Source: Sphaeroforma arctica JP610
Lineage: Eukaryota > Opisthokonta > Ichthyosporea > Ichthyophonida
Reading direction: 5' to 3'
Length of the DNA: 49,946 nt
Assembly: GCF_001186125.1 (NCBI RefSeq)
Contig: NW_014040556.1
Span: 170,772-220,717, forward strand
The notes beneath the pieces were generated by a model that saw only the letters and a list, made by a program, of their open reading frames with translations, had not been told where the DNA came from and searched no databases. Shown here piece after piece: positions 1 to 14,726 of this stretch; position 1 is the stretch's first letter; each line of letters opens with the position of its first letter. Both the position numbers and the translations under genes were made by a program.

Positions 1-37
<37 letters not shown>

Positions 38-145
38 TTGTGTGTGTATGTTCACATATATATTTTATTTTATTGTGCGTGGGTATGTGTATATATATAC
101 ATATATATTTATATATATTTATTATTTATATATATATATATATAT

Positions 146-181
<36 letters not shown>

Positions 182-188
182 ATTATAC

Positions 189-220
<32 letters not shown>

Positions 221-322
221 ATGTTTGTATTCTATATATATTTGTATATATATATTCATATATATGTATATGTATACGTATACGTATACGTATATATGTA
301 TGTGTATATGTATATGTAAATG

Positions 323-374
<52 letters not shown>

Positions 375-480
375 CATGTATATATTATATATATAAATGT
401 GTGTGTGTGTGTATGTGTATATATATGTGTGTGTGTGTGTTGTGGTGGGGGGGGGGTGGGGCGGGTTGTGTGTAGGTGTG
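1..480. repeat. TG/TA microsatellite tract
   Basis: Nearly pure alternating purine-pyrimidine DNA: runs of TG broken by runs of TA, ending in a G-rich stretch near 440-475. Open frames across it only read Cys-Val or Tyr-Ile dipeptides and are not genes. Such tracts can adopt Z-DNA or slip in replication. It lies upstream of TTC1, whose missing first exon may be beyond or beside it. Confidence 0.95.
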
Positions 481-663
481 TGGTTGTGTGGCTCTGTATT
501 ACGGAAATAGTTTTTAGACTATTCCTACTGCGTACAAATAGATACTAAGATCGGCCGGTCCGTTGGTCCAAGGAACAAAAAATTTAGGACAGGGATCAAC
601 GACCTGGATTGGACAGCGAATATGACTTTCCTTTTAATTTGCTCTTTACTAACATATATTCAG
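481..663. other. Spacer and 3' end of an intron before TTC1 exon
   Basis: No reading frame of its own. A pyrimidine-rich tract with a CTAAC branch-like sequence and a CAG at 661-663 forms a good acceptor for the first visible TTC1 exon. An ATG at 622 lies inside that tract and is therefore an unlikely start. I could not place the donor or the first exon. Confidence 0.6.
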
Positions 664-2330
664 GACTCCGATGAATCCAAGGATGAGCATGCCGATATTG
701 CAGACGGAGCCTCAATCGTTGAGTTGGAAGACAAAGTAGAAGGCATGAACCTCGCGGAGTCCGCCAAAGCGGATTCAACAGGAAAAGTGGATACTCCATC
801 AGGCGTTGAGGCAAGCGATGATACAAAATGGAGTGAGGAGGAAATTAAGGTACGTTATCATAAACTACAAACCGAGTTGTTATTCTGCCATGTGCTCAGC
901 ACTTCCGCTAAACTTGCGGCTATTGCCATTCACGAACTAGGAAGCGTTTGAGAAGGCCGACAGCCTGAAGGTTGAGGGCAACATTTTTTTCAAGATGAAA
1001 GAGTACGACAGTGCTATAAATCTTTATACAGAATGCATCGAATCTTGCCCAGCCGGTATGTTATCTTTTCCTTCAGTATTTTTTTCTTTTTCTTTTGCCA
1101 TCTTCTCAATTCGCTTACAGCCTTTGCGTGGTATGTAGTCATGGGCTATCGTTCTCATTTACTTGAGCTCTTTCCACTACTTTTGCTTAGGAGACAGTCG
1201 AGTTGCGGTGTACTTCTGCAACCGCGCTGCTTGTTATCTTGCCCTTGAAGAGTATAATGATGCTGTAGATGACTGCACGGAAGCTCTTTCTCTTAATAAG
1301 GAGTATGTCAAGGCTTTAGTGCGGCGCGCACAGGGATATGAGAAGCAGGACAAGCTGGAAGATGCGCTAGAAGGTATGTTGGTTCTAATACAATGTTAAC
1401 AGTATGGGGAATGCTTGCCAAAACATGTTTGAGCTGATCTTTCATTTGCATGCTTTAAATGCGAAGATGTAAACATGGATCCTATCGTTTGTGTCCATTA
1501 CGGGGAACGGCACCAAATTTTGTATCTGTCTTGTCTGTATTCTAATTGGTAGACAACGCATACTTGTATACAGACTTTAAAAAGGCGGTGGAACTTGATC
1601 CTACCACGAGGGTTGCGGTTGAAGGTGGCAAGCGTCTATCCCCGCTGGTAACTGAGCGGCAAGAAAAACTCAAGGAAGAGATGATGGGTATGTGCGTAGC
1701 TTAGTGCCCACAGCATATTGCCTGCAGCATGGTAGGCCATGCGTAGTATGACTTTGTAGGTATTGGTCCTACCCTGACTACGTAAACTTGACAAATTGTT
1801 TTCCTTGATCAGTGTCACAGATGTTGTCAAATTATAGCTGGACATGCTATACATAGCTACTTGATAAGGATATCCATTTGTTTGTTGTTTTCTTTTAGTG
1901 TGTTCTACTGAACGCAACCTTTGTTGCTGCACAGCTAGAGCACAAGGTACATAGTCTATGCATATAAATACACTCAGATGGAATTGGTTGTTCTTAGACC
2001 TTTCGTGTGTGTCCTTTTTTTTCTTCCACTGAACTCAGTGCAATATTCTCAACACTGCAGGTAAATTAAAAGACTTAGGAAACACTGTGCTGGGCAAATT
2101 CGGCATGAGCTTAGATGCCTTCAAGATGGTTCAGGTATTCAACACTACCTCGATGGGTCGTTATTCTCATAGAGTTTGCATTTGTCGATACCGTGTGTGG
2201 ATGTTGATTTGGAAGGTGTGACGTGGTGTCTCGTGCATGTGCGTGAACCTAAACCCTAAAACTCTACCCTTTTTGTTTTAAAATGCGCCAGCAACCGGAT
2301 GGATCCTATTCGGTTGGTTATAATCCGTGA
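664..2330 (+). CDS. TTC1: Tetratricopeptide repeat protein 1 (5' partial)
   Basis: Six exons are visible: 664-849, 941-1055, 1191-1373, 1553-1687, 2061-2134 and 2292-2330, all with GT-AG borders, adding to 732 nt (243 codons plus TGA) in one frame. The first exon carries the family's acidic lead-in. The middle codes for three TPR helical pairs, and the end (KDLGNTVLGKFG, then GSYSV) matches the conserved TTC1 tail. TTC1 is a small TPR adaptor that binds Hsp90-type chaperones and other partners in the cytosol. Animal TTC1 is about 290 residues, so roughly 50 N-terminal residues, including the start, are missing. The likely poly(A) signal AATAAA is at 2804-2809. The gene converges on HEATR5. 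The family call is firm; only the 5' end is open. Confidence 0.85.
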
Positions 2331-2998
2331 TGAGGCCTGCATTGAAAAAGAAAAGTGCGCACTGCTATAAAGAGTTGATGCCGACCACTTCCCCAAAGTC
2401 CGCACCGCATATGCAGTTGAAAGCCGAGAGATTCCATTGGATTAATACCGCGGATGTCCCAGGAACCAATAGACCCTCGACCGAAGGAAATCCTTTGAGA
2501 GGAGACGACGCACGTCCTGTGAACTCTTTCCTAAGAGTACTAGATTTGGTAGATAGCGAGCTACATTCTCATGGGAGTATCTATGATATGCATGTACTCA
2601 GTATCAGACGCCGACCTGAACCAATTCTCAAACTTCAACCTGATCCGCCAGTTGTGTTTAGTTGCGAACTTGGTGGAGGAGAAGGCCAATCTTTGATAGA
2701 TCAGGCTAATTGATCGTAAACCAAACAACGTTAGTGTGTGACAAACACCCTTCAGATATCGCCGGCTGATACCTAACATGTGTGCAGTAGTGGAGTACCA
2801 TGTCAAATAAAGAGCTCTCTTAGCGTAGCAGTGCAGCCACCGAATCTCACCACATCGATTGCATACCTTGTGTTTTGAACTTCACGACCGAGCTCGCTTC
2901 TGCCGGACATATGAAAGCTTTTGCTACCTTAATCATAAACCAAGTTTACGTTTAGTTTTATTTCTTGGTTTACTTTATGTAAATTATCTGCGTGGTCT
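2331..2998. other. Convergent intergenic region with two poly(A) signals
   Basis: Holds the 3' UTRs of TTC1 (AATAAA at about 2804 on +) and HEATR5 (AATAAA on the minus strand at about 2957-2963, some 40 nt past its stop). A 128-codon frame at 2327-2713 overlaps the TTC1 stop but has no recognisable domain and no support. Confidence 0.6.
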
Positions 2999-5900
2999 TC
3001 AGCTAAAGTTACCGAAATCCATCTTCAACTTGATCGTCGGCGCTTTGGGCGCCTCCTTCTTGAGACGCCGGGCCTCCTGCTTCTCTGCAAGACGTTTGGT
3101 TTTCTCTGTGTACCCTCTAAGGTTGCCCTCCAGCTGTTCGTGCAGGTACTTGGGCAGTGATTCCGCCACTGTCCTGAACTGTTCCGGATGGGACGATCCG
3201 AGTAGGAGCACCTTCTTGAGCGCAATCTCGTGCTGAGGTTTTCCCTCGCCCATCATCAGCACAAGCAATGGCACTTGCATGCACAGCAGTTGCACACCTG
3301 GCAATGCGTGTGATCAGTGTCAGTTAATTATAGAGCGTCGATGGTAATGAGGTTGCTTTAGTTTAATTGGTGTGTTCAGAACGAGCGCGTGCTTAGCTAC
3401 AAATTGTCGGTGTTGTGTTCTCGATGGGACCTAGCGGGTGGCGTCCAACACAAAGCAAGATTGCGATTATTTATAAGTATGACACGGCACCTACCGCTGC
3501 ATACCGACATCGTATGAACTGCATTCAAACTCACTCAACGACAAAGGACAGACAAATTCGTGGCAAGACAGACACGTTTCAGGACATACGTTTAGGCGCC
3601 TTCGATATGTTGGCAAGGTGTTCCAATAGTTCCACGATGTCGTTGACCATGTTTATCGAGTCCATATCTGAGAAAGTACAATTGGTTCAAGTCGAGATAG
3701 CTATACATTACAAAGTGATTTTAATTTACCGGAGCATAGATCAGTGTCTTCACCGAAAAGAAACTTCCACATCGTATCGCCTAGATAGACGCAGGTATAA
3801 CGTGCAAAACAAGCGCATCCCGAGGTACACCACCACAACACACCAACCACATTGTTACTATAGAGGTCAAAGAATGGCTGTGTGGTAGTTGTATGGCGCC
3901 GAATTGCCCGCAATGGTAAGTCATACCGAGTTCCGTCTGTTTGATGGTATTGAAAGCCAGCATCACAGCAGCTGGGACGATGCCCACTACGAAATGCGAT
4001 ATCTTCTCCAAAGGCAGTGCTTGCAGCATAGTACGCGTGGCCCGGATAACCGCGCATCGCAGCTGCACAAATGCCAAACAGAATATAAGTCCATTGACAT
4101 TGTGAAGTATATAAATAAAAAGATCAAATCATACACCTGCCCTCAAGACAACCAAATTCGGAGACTGCGAGAACGATACTGAACACTGCATATAAAGATG
4201 AACCCGAGTAGTAGCGATGCGTATTACAGTGCATCTGACCGTTTGAGATTGGTAGCGTATTGCTTACCTCTGTGTTGTCCAGGTCCAGCACCGCCAGATA
4301 AAGGTCTATGAAGTCGGCCGCGTAGGTGATCTCGCCCCCAAGCAGCGTGAAGATGATGATGGAGGTCAGTACCAAATACTTGATGGTCACCAGCTCATGT
4401 GCCGTCAGGTCTGTGGTCTGGGCCTTGCGCACTATCCTGCGGCAGTGCAGGATGATGTCGTGCAAGGTGGCGCTCACAATGGCCCGCCACTCGCCCAGAC
4501 TGTCCTGGTCCCCGTCCGCAGGCTTCGCCTTGAGAATCACCGTCTTGATGGTGCCCACGACCGTGGTGGCCACAGGATTCGGGGCTAAGCACAGCACCCG
4601 CAACGACAGGACCAGTACAATGGGCAACAGCTGCAGGCACACGCTTACGGAGCATGCGGGCGGGATGGAGGCCAGGACGCGGATCACGACCTTGAGGGTT
4701 TCGCTGGTTTGCTGCGCACGCTCTTCGTCGTTGGAGCTGTAGCTGCCGGAGGATTTGCCGCCGATGATAGGTTGTTCGGGTTGTTCGTCCAGGAAGCCGC
4801 TGCCCTTCAGCGGAGCGACAAAGGTCGGGCTGACGGTCGAGAACGCACTCACGCAGACCTAGAAGGTAGGTAAGGTAGGTCGATAAGGTGTAGATAAGCA
4901 AGCACGAATCACGGGACGAACGCGAAGACACGCAGCTAGTGAATAAGTCCACGGGCTATGGAGTGCGGCATTGTTTTGTCGCGTTAACTCACCTCTAGTG
5001 CGATGTAGCTGCGGCTGCTGGCCACGTCGCTCTGCACACCACTGCGTAGAATGTTCTCGAGTGAGAGAATACGAGCCACCACCTCGAGCACCTTGACGCG
5101 CTCAGCGGCCGTATGGGTGAGCAACACTCCGCGCAGCACCCGCAAGACCTCCACTATGAGATCCATCGGGTTCTGTGGATCGGCAAGCAGGTCCTCTCCG
5201 ACGGCGTATGCTGCTTTCTCCCAATTGATCTGTGAAGTATGGCATCCAGTAGAGCACGGGAAAGGTGAGTCAAGACAGACGGAAGATGCATACGTGAAGC
5301 GCACAATGCTCAAACGAGCATTTGGATAATCTGTGTGATTAAACGATAGTAGTCAGTCCGAGGTTACATACATACCCGGGGATCGAATATATTCAAAAGT
5401 GTGTCCAAAGCACAGCTTGTCATTTCTGGCATGGTGGTGGTTGATAGAGCCTGAACTGCCAAGCTGAACACTAGGTATAATTCGTCACTCGGCATCAAAT
5501 CTTCGGACTCTCCTGTAGTGCGAATACCAAACATGGTGGTCGATTGCAAAGCAATTTGAGTTTCAACTATCGCGAATAGACGTCAAAAAGTTAAAAGTGT
5601 ATCCCCCACTGACACTAGAGAGGTGAAGGTATGCATGAGCCCAAATCACCCCTACGTACCTTTCGTAAAGAACACTTCGCCGTAATCTGTGGGCATGAGG
5701 ATAGCAGTCGATGCCAACACTGTAATCCACGCGCTGTTGTACGTCTCTCGCACCGCATCGCGGGTCCATCGTTGCGCCAGGGCTTCCCCAGGGCCCAAGT
5801 GCCGCACGTAACTCTCGGGCAGATTCAGAACGGCAAAATCGCGCAGTAGCACCAGCCATTGTTTACAAAGGCTGTGGATTGTATGCGAAACAACGGAACA

Positions 5901-8900
5901 AATCGATTAAATAACCCACACTATTGAAATTTCTAGCAAACGCGGAGAGACCTGGCCTACTCTCCCTGTAGTATGTTGATTCTGTGCGAGACATGCAAAA
6001 AAAAATGGGATATACTAATAGCAAAGTGAAATAAAATGAAATTGAAGAATTTGGCATAGTAGAAAATTTGTCCACAATGAACCAGAAGTCAACTTACACT
6101 GAAAGATACGGATCCAGTATTATGCCAAGGTATTTTTGATCTGCAGGTCCATTACAAGCGAGCTGCACCTCGGCCCACGCATGTAAGACTGACACGTGCA
6201 CCATTATACTCGCCGATTCGTTGAACATGCTGTGAGAAATTAGTGGGCAACCATTCATTTATTGTTAGGACTGCCTTCATACAAGATTAAACGCATATTT
6301 TCTCGTTAAACAAGCAATCAGTCGTGGTTGAAGTATGCATTCATGCGATGTTTAGAAGAGAGAAAATCATGGACGCAAGGCTGATCACTCGTAACCTGAA
6401 ATTATTTCATTGGCAACTCGAATTCATTCACCACAATTTGAATTATTTACATTTCAAATATATGAGCATTTTTCTCTAGGTGTGTAAAGTTGAAAGCATG
6501 TTGGCTGCTCAACCGCGGACGATGAGGCACCGCGACTCTTGGGCAGAGAATCTTCTTACTCTGTCCAAACTAAAATTCTTACTCTAATTATAGTGTTATA
6601 CAAACACATACAGTACTACATTAATCGAGGCATATTGGTCTATGTCGTTGCGACCTGTGTTGAGTGGCGCAGCACACCATCATAAGATTCGGTGCATACC
6701 TGTACTTCACCGCATCCGTTTCGTCAGACTCGTCTAAGGGTGACAGGATTAGTTGCTGTATACGTTTCAGGTCTCCTTCATCGCTCGTGGCCCCAGACGA
6801 CAACCACGACCCGCATACCACACTGGCGGCTGCCGAGATATCCGGGTTCACTGTCCCCGAAAAGGCTGGGCGGAGGGCTGCAGCGATCTATATAACAGTA
6901 GAGTAGCAGATTTTGATAAGAATATCATAGTGAGTTTTTATTCTGCCCATTTGGGAGATACTTGAGAAGACCATTCATCACTGAAGGCAGGAAGCTGTTC
7001 GTATTAGTGATTGAAGATAAACAAAGGTAAAATTGGTCAAACGCGGTGCCCTCAACACGCATCGTCACATCCAGAACACTGGTCTTGAATGCGCTGCGAA
7101 GGTAGGAGATTAGAAATATAATGCAGAGGTGCGTGGCCCATTGGGAGTGCGCAAACTGCAATGAACCCGTCGACTGCGGTGGGAAAGGCGATCGCAAACA
7201 AATCAAGCCTGTCACTGTGTTGAATCTCACTAATCGGCTCAACAATATAGTACACACTTGCTGTGATGGCTTGTCGCCGTGCACACTATGAATGCCTTAC
7301 ACTCTCGTAATGAGACTTTACACGGTACTTACCTGCGCTTGATACTGACTGAGCAGCAGAGATTCTTCCACGTCAGGATCCTCCGCTTTTTTGAATAATG
7401 TGATAATCTTGCTAAGACACTCGAACCCAGCGATCGATAGCCGAGACGAGTCGCTTGTAGCGGCGTTGAACGCGGCCCGAATCAGAGTACCCAGACAGCT
7501 CACCAAGTAGTTCCGTTTGCCCTTGTGACTCTGACTCGTGGAACCAGCCCCCTGTTTCATGTACTGTACTTCTCGCACCAGCTTCAGATCGAAGTGGAAT
7601 TTCTTGTTTGCACTCTTCTCGCACGCGGTCATCAGCTCGGCCACGCACGTCAGGGCCAGAAACTTGGTGTGTGATCTGGGGTTGTCCGCAGAACTCGCCT
7701 CAGCACCCGCTTCCTTCCGTACCAGACCTTCCTCAGTGACCTCGTTCTCATCTTTCTTGCCACTCTCTGCATCTCCGTCTCCGTCATCGTCTGCTCGCGA
7801 TTCTTCCCCGCCGCTGCCTTTCTCAGCGCCCGCTTTCGTATCGGAACGGTCCTTGGACTCTTCCGATCGCTTCGTCGGTAAAGTCTGAGTTATTTTTTGG
7901 CCCAGACGATCCGCTCGGAGGGGCCGCACCAATGTTGCAGAGAGCGCCTTCATGGAATAGTCCAGCCAGTATGTCGGGTTGTAGTCGCCGCAATTCGAGA
8001 CCAGCTCTATTATACACTTCGCCAATATCCGCAACACGGCGGGATTGGTTTCCCGGTTGTAGATGGACACGAGCGCGTTTTCGATACCCATGCTTTGCCC
8101 CACCACCCCGACGCCCACAACTGTCTCTGCGTCTCTCTGGACCATCTGCAACAGACAGTTTGCGGAGCTTTGTCGTAGAATGGACAGATTTCCGAGGAGG
8201 GTATCGACAATAAAGGGCAATACCAGGGCAGGCTCAACATGGGCCCCGGCGAATACAATCATTGTCTGTGTACACTGAGCTGCGGTCAGCAGAACTATGT
8301 CCTCCTCAGAACTTCTGAGATGGATGCACAGCAGCTCGCATTTCTTACGGGTGCTTTCGTTCATTTGCAGTTCAGGCCCCAAGGAGGAGAGCAGCGCATT
8401 GAGTAGTCGACCTAGCCCATGCTGCACTTCCGACGTTCTGGTGAACAGATAATGTACAATCATGGTCAGATCTCTCATTATACTAGCTTTGCTCTGACGA
8501 TGAAAAAGCTTTGTAACCGAACTTGAAGTGTGTTGGCAATAAATCAGACCCAAAACTCGGAAGAAGAAAAATTCGTTGTAAGTTGTGATGCCAAAGATAA
8601 GCTCGATAACACGGACATTGTCAATTTTACGTACCTTTGCTGCGACGAGAAGAACATGCACAGTAGCTGACCCAGTACGGGAGCCACGAAGTGAGGGAAC
8701 GAAGGGCTTTCACTAACCTGCATGAGAGAAGATAACACTAGTGTGAATTTGAGCGCTTGATGTGATGACAATGCAACACGGCAGTCCGCCGAACACGTCG
8801 AAAACGTACGACCAACAAATAAACTCAGTTTGTAAGGCTCACAAAGCAAATCAACAACGGACTTCTTAAATGCTCTAGTAGGTGACAGGTGTCGACATCC

Positions 8901-11900
8901 ATGCCATATACCTGCCAGAAAGCTTGCAGTGCAAACATCTGCACGGTAGGGCTAGTGTCGAGCGACAGCGCATTGAGAATTCCAATCACTCGCTGCACAG
9001 ACTTCCGCGACACAAGGCGGCCCCCACATCTGACTATACTGCCAAGCGCAGCCAAATTCCCAGTCCTGGCCAGGGCATCTCGATCCGTTTGCAGGAGATC
9101 TACGGGTGACAGAAAAGAAACAGGTTGGTTTCTGGGCTGATACGATACGATACTTGTACATGGTAGTATGCACAACATCTAATCAAATCGGCCTAGAGCG
9201 TGGTACAACAAGATGAACGACCTTAGCGCCCCATACCTATCACGGAGTCTATTTTGCTTCCCAACTCGGTGACACCCTGGCCCGCCGTCACAAGACCGAC
9301 GATTTCCGCACCGCATAACCTAGAAAAAAATGGTATATCCAGTTTCAGAATAACAAGTATCAACTATCCTAGTAAGGCAGGTGCACATCAGACTAGCTTA
9401 TAATAGTGAATAGAATCCGAAAGTGGAAGATACGTCTATATAGTAGAAGGAGGTCAGAAAGTCAGAAGGATGGGAGCGATGCCATCACAAGACCTGTGTA
9501 CAGTGGAGACGCCAGCTAAGACAACTGTGACAAATCGAAAACAATCGCATCCGTATACCTTGCCACTGGGCTGTCTAGCCTCAAGGCACCCAAAGCAACT
9601 ACCGATACTGCCTCTTTAACACAACTAACATCCATCTTCGCCAGCTGCCCATTGTCCCGCAGAACCTGCATTGCACATAGCATAGTCGCCAGAGCATTCA
9701 TGTGTAGTTTCTCAACAAAGCTCCGTCGGCCTGAGTGTGGGCAGTGGCCGATGTGTGAGACGTGTGCACTTCAGAACGACAGCTGGGTGCAGCGGGGAAA
9801 CGAATGCAAGACCACAACGATATGTGACACGCGCAGAGAAATCCGTTCACTGCTTCACTATCACTTCGTCACGATAGGCCTTAACAAGCGGCTCAAAGGG
9901 CAAGAGTCTTCAACGAACATAGTCTTATGCTGCCGACATACATTTCGACAAGCCGGTTGCGAGGTAGTCGAGCAGCTGCCTGCGATGTTTCATGGTGCAT
10001 AGGGGGAATGCATGGCCAAACAGTAGTATACTGTGGTTCACCAACGACGTAGACAGAGGCAGTGGTGCTGGCGCCTGAGAAGTGCATGAAGGGATTTGTG
10101 ATTATAAATATAAGGCTACAGCTAAGAATTTCGAATTTCAGAGTGAGAGAGTGAGACTACCAAACATGCCTGCTGACTTGCATGTTCATAGATGGGATTT
10201 TCACTATCTCAGCATACATGTGCGTGTCGCTCACCTGTGTCTGAATCTCACCCTTGGCACCCGGTAGTAGAATCACAGTGGTCGGTTCGTTTTCTAGTGT
10301 GCCAATGATCCCGTCGTAGGTCAACAACCGCTTGAGTGAACCATCGAGGTCTTCGTGAAAGCCGCCAACGACTGCAGACTCCGGTCCCAGTAGGTCAGGC
10401 ATGATAGTCGTATACTCGTGAGCCTGTATGTGTACTATGTCCTGTTAAACGAACAAAAAGGTCGAGAAACCCAATATTTGATTAATATATGGGAGAGTTT
10501 TTTTCTCAATCATATACCAGAAGAATGCTTCTCCATATCGAAGAGAGCCCTGAGCACATATATGTGGACGACACATTCAGAAATGTGCAGTACATACACC
10601 GAACGATAGTAAGTATGCAGTATGTGCAACGAATTTTAATAAATGTGTGTATGCTCCGAAGATATATCGCCTGTGAGTTGACTTTACCTGTATAAGGACT
10701 CGCACCAGAGAGGGGAGCGCGGTCGCATAACTATGCGGCTTGAATATTAGTAGAGTTTTGTATAACCGCACTTTGAATAGCCGCACAAGCTCTGCAAAGG
10801 ACATGCTAAGACCGCTGAGACCAGCACCCGCATTGGTCTCTGTGGGCTGCTCTCGTGATATGGAGCTGATCAACTGGACGCTGTCTACCAAGTAGGTAAT
10901 CAATCGACTCTCGGTATCTGGATCGCTGGTTAGATCTTCACAGTTCCGACAGAAGTTATTCAGCGCTCCCATGGCGTGTGTTGCCGAGAGGATGCGTTGT
11001 TTCGCCTTCTCAGACAGCCTGTGTAGGTACGTCCGATGGGTGTAACAGAAGTTAGCTACGCTGATTGTAGATGTATACTGTCTCAATCAGCCTGTGACAG
11101 TAAGTCTAAAGAGTGTACAGAATTTAGCTCCGCTACTCGTAGTTGTCTACTATATACAAATACACCAGGCGGCGTACAGAACGCCGCGGAACTAAGCGAT
11201 AATATACTTCAGACCTCCCACATCGCGTGATAAACATGTTTTGTAAATACATACGTGTTGGTTGCAGCCGTTGTCTTCTTTGTCTTGGAAGGTTTGGCAA
11301 CCAGCTCGGGTAAGCCTTTGAACACCTCATCGAACAAGCCCATGAGTTTCCTTTGCCGATCGTGCCAGAAAGAGCTTTTCTGAGTCATCAAGGAACTCAA
11401 ACATGTCCATCCTGCCTCTATTTCCACGCCACCAGCCTGTCCTGTATGATAAATGTCAGATAATATTAGGTCTCTACGACAAGTAAGGCCATTGTGTGCA
11501 AAGTTGTGCACAGCCAATGCATTCTACAGCTGCGACTAGCCAACATCTTTTTGGTTTTGTACCTTTAGCAGATGTTTTCAGCAATTCCTCAGCGGTCGTG
11601 AAGATGGACGTCGACAACCCCATAGGTACCCCGAGCCCAGTGCATGGGATAACGGAGGCCATGGCGGCCAGACAGATCGCATAGCCGTGAGTGGCCTCGA
11701 GACTCTCTTTGACATACAACTTATCTACACACTCCAGCATCAAGGCTGCATGGTTACGAGGAAGTGCAATCACCAGGCATCGCAGACACCACGCAACGCT
11801 TACGCGTACTGATACAGCCCTATGGAGTACGTGTGAGAACGAAGTGTTCGTAACCAAAGGAGACGAGACCTTTTAACTTGATGAATACACAAGCTAAAAG

Positions 11901-14632
11901 GACCATGTATTGGAAATCTGGCACAGAGCGAAGCAAAAACAGAAGGAGGATCCAATAACCAAACAAGCACAACCTCTGATGCGCCGGAATGCAAGAAGAT
12001 CTCGCTATGATGTGAGCACCAACATTTACAACAAGTCATCAACGCATGCACCGCATTTCTACGCCAACGAAAAGTAATAAACCAGCCTGTGAGCATTGTG
12101 CAGCATTAGTTGGACAATCCAATCTCGCCAATTGAGGGGGCCGAATGCGAATTGAGTTTACACAGAAAGAATCAGATTCAGACGGTCGATACATCTGGGC
12201 ATAAGCACAGAAACACTCGTCGCATGTGAACATGCACATGAAAGCGAGTAGATACACATATACATCGCCCGCATACTACATGTTCGTAACGATTGCAGCA
12301 CGATACAAAAGTCAAGTTGCGAGTATATAGACTAAAAATATTAACGCACTAACGTGGTTCATTCCTACAAAATCACGATGGCCAAAACCAACATCTTTCC
12401 AGCCAAATGCATACTTGGACGCCACTACTGAGAAAGCGGCAGTACGCACAGCCTCAAAGCAGGGGTGAGAGGCCGAGTCTAACTGAAGCAAAAGACGGCT
12501 CACGCAACGCAATGCCGCGACAATGGCGTGTTGTGCTGCGTTGAGATTAGGCAACTGGACACATTGGGTGATTGCTTTGCACAGTTCCTGTTGTGAAGAT
12601 CAGGAGTGCTCATTAGATATCACGATCGAGAAAAGGAAATATCGACTTCTTGAACAAGATTGATCAGGGCGAGTCAGCACCACATGTGGCAACCAACCCA
12701 AGCGCTACGACCACATACATGTACAAGCGACCAGACTACAAACTGCACACCTTCACTGTTTTGACCTGCCCAGCCTCGTCAAGAGTGGTATGCACTGCAT
12801 CGTAGATCATTTCGGTGACTATGGTTCGTGCTGCCACCGCATCAGCCAGTCGAGCCGGTAGCCGCGAGACACTCAGCAGATTGAGGAAGTGTGCCAGGAT
12901 CAGGCCACTATTCCCTTCCACCCACTGCGGCCCGACAATGGCTATGATGTGCTTGTATGCATGGAACGCCCCCATCTTAACCTCCGTAGTGGCGCCGCGC
13001 GAGAACACCACGCCGAGGGGCAGTAACACCGAATCCTCCTTGGCGGAATCGGGTGCACCTGTCAGTGTGCCAGAGAGAGGTTCAGATTAGCTATACGAAT
13101 AGTTTGCACGTGTGTTCTGCACTGACAGGTGCCAGAGAGAAGTTCAAATTAGCTATACGAATAGTTTGCACGTGTGTTCTGTCCACCACCTTTCTCAATA
13201 ACGTCTCAACACATCCAGATATCGCAAACCAATACACGCGGCCCAATTCCCTACTATATAAAACCACAGTACATCCTTATTCGCAGTTACAAGCATATAG
13301 GTGGTGCCTATCTACACCTGGATCACATGAAATATACGTAAGGCTGAAAACACTGTACCTGTCTGGACCCGTGACTGTTTCATAAGCAGACATAGATGGG
13401 CCATCAGAAGCGCTATTTGATCACGCGTGTCAGCGTCGCTGTGCTCCAGCCCCTTCACAACCAAATGGAAAGTCGCCTCTAGGTCCCCTGGTAGCGTACC
13501 GAGACGCTTAATAAGCGCAACCAAACACTGCAGTAGTCATAAGGTTGGGGCTTGTTAGCGAAACTGGGCCAACGATCAACTACGTGCGCCTTAAAAGTTA
13601 TCTTCCAACATTTGTAGCCGTGCAACGTAAATAACTTTGTGCCACGTAACGACTTGTAGCTGAAACAGTACATTTGCTTTCGGTTGTAAGGAAATATAAT
13701 GAAGGCCAAATTATGGGCTACTATCCTTTTATCTATTCTAAAGGTTTAGCTATCTCAATTTCTTATACCACAGTATAACTAGTAGATAAGAACTATTATA
13801 CTTCTTAACCCAAACTTTTTTGTTTCAGACTCGCATCACGCAATAAGGTCGTCGTGACCATATGCTTCTTCTGTGGAATGGGGGATATACAATATGCCGA
13901 GCACGTAACAAAAGCATTCTGAAGAAAGCCTCGTACACATAAATTCCAAAATTAGGGCGATGTCTCCATGATGAGTTTCTATAAAAAAAGTGAACAAGGT
14001 GTACTAGTCTTCTGTTCGGGTGCTAACAAGTCAGGTAACACTGGAACGAAAACATCACACAGCTCCATGCTTGTCACGTGCAACGTCAACAACTACGGCT
14101 TTGTCGATCGACTTAGAACAGAACAATATAAGGGAAAATGATCGGCGGAGAATACAAATGCCACTCTAAATATTAAAAAGAATATGCTTCAACAGTAGGA
14201 GAAAAACTTAGTTTGTGCATACCATTGCAGAACTCCCCCGCACGGCTGGCGATCGATCAGATAGGCCGGGACGCACCATCTTATATATTTCTTTCTGAAA
14301 CTCATTCGCAGCACGTTCACAATGAGTGATAATCAAAGACAGCAACTTGTTCGCTTCATTCCTCAGTGGAAACGGGGGTGGTGCCTGGCCGCCCATTTGA
14401 TTACCAATCTTCGATGTAAACTGTAAAGGGAATAGAAAGAAATAGACAGTAAACGAATAGCATGCAATGAGCCATCTGAAGAGTCGCGTAGACAGGGGTC
14501 ATCTAGCATCACAGCACTTGCTAATTTAATTCGAGCATATCCGTTCATACAAAACGTAAATTTGCATGATACACATTTATGTATGTCATACACAAAAAGA
14601 TACGTACTTGCATTATATATATTTTATATATT

Positions 14633-14673
<41 letters not shown>

Positions 14674-14676
14674 ATA

Positions 14677-14726
<50 letters not shown>

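Noticed and set aside
12-548. 178-codon frame of Cys-Val and Tyr-Ile
   Set aside because: Translation of TG/TA microsatellites; no real protein.
622-663. ATG 622 as TTC1 start
   Set aside because: It lies in a pyrimidine-rich acceptor tract with CTAAC and CAG; the added residues are hydrophobic and unlike the family's acidic start.
2327-2713. 128-codon frame after TTC1
   Set aside because: Overlaps the TTC1 stop, no domain, lies in the presumed 3' UTR.
6928-7162. Open stretch that fits the phase of HEATR5 exon 15
   Set aside because: The exon at 6887-6700 continues the HEATR5 alignment directly (AQ then ALRPAF), so this is intron.
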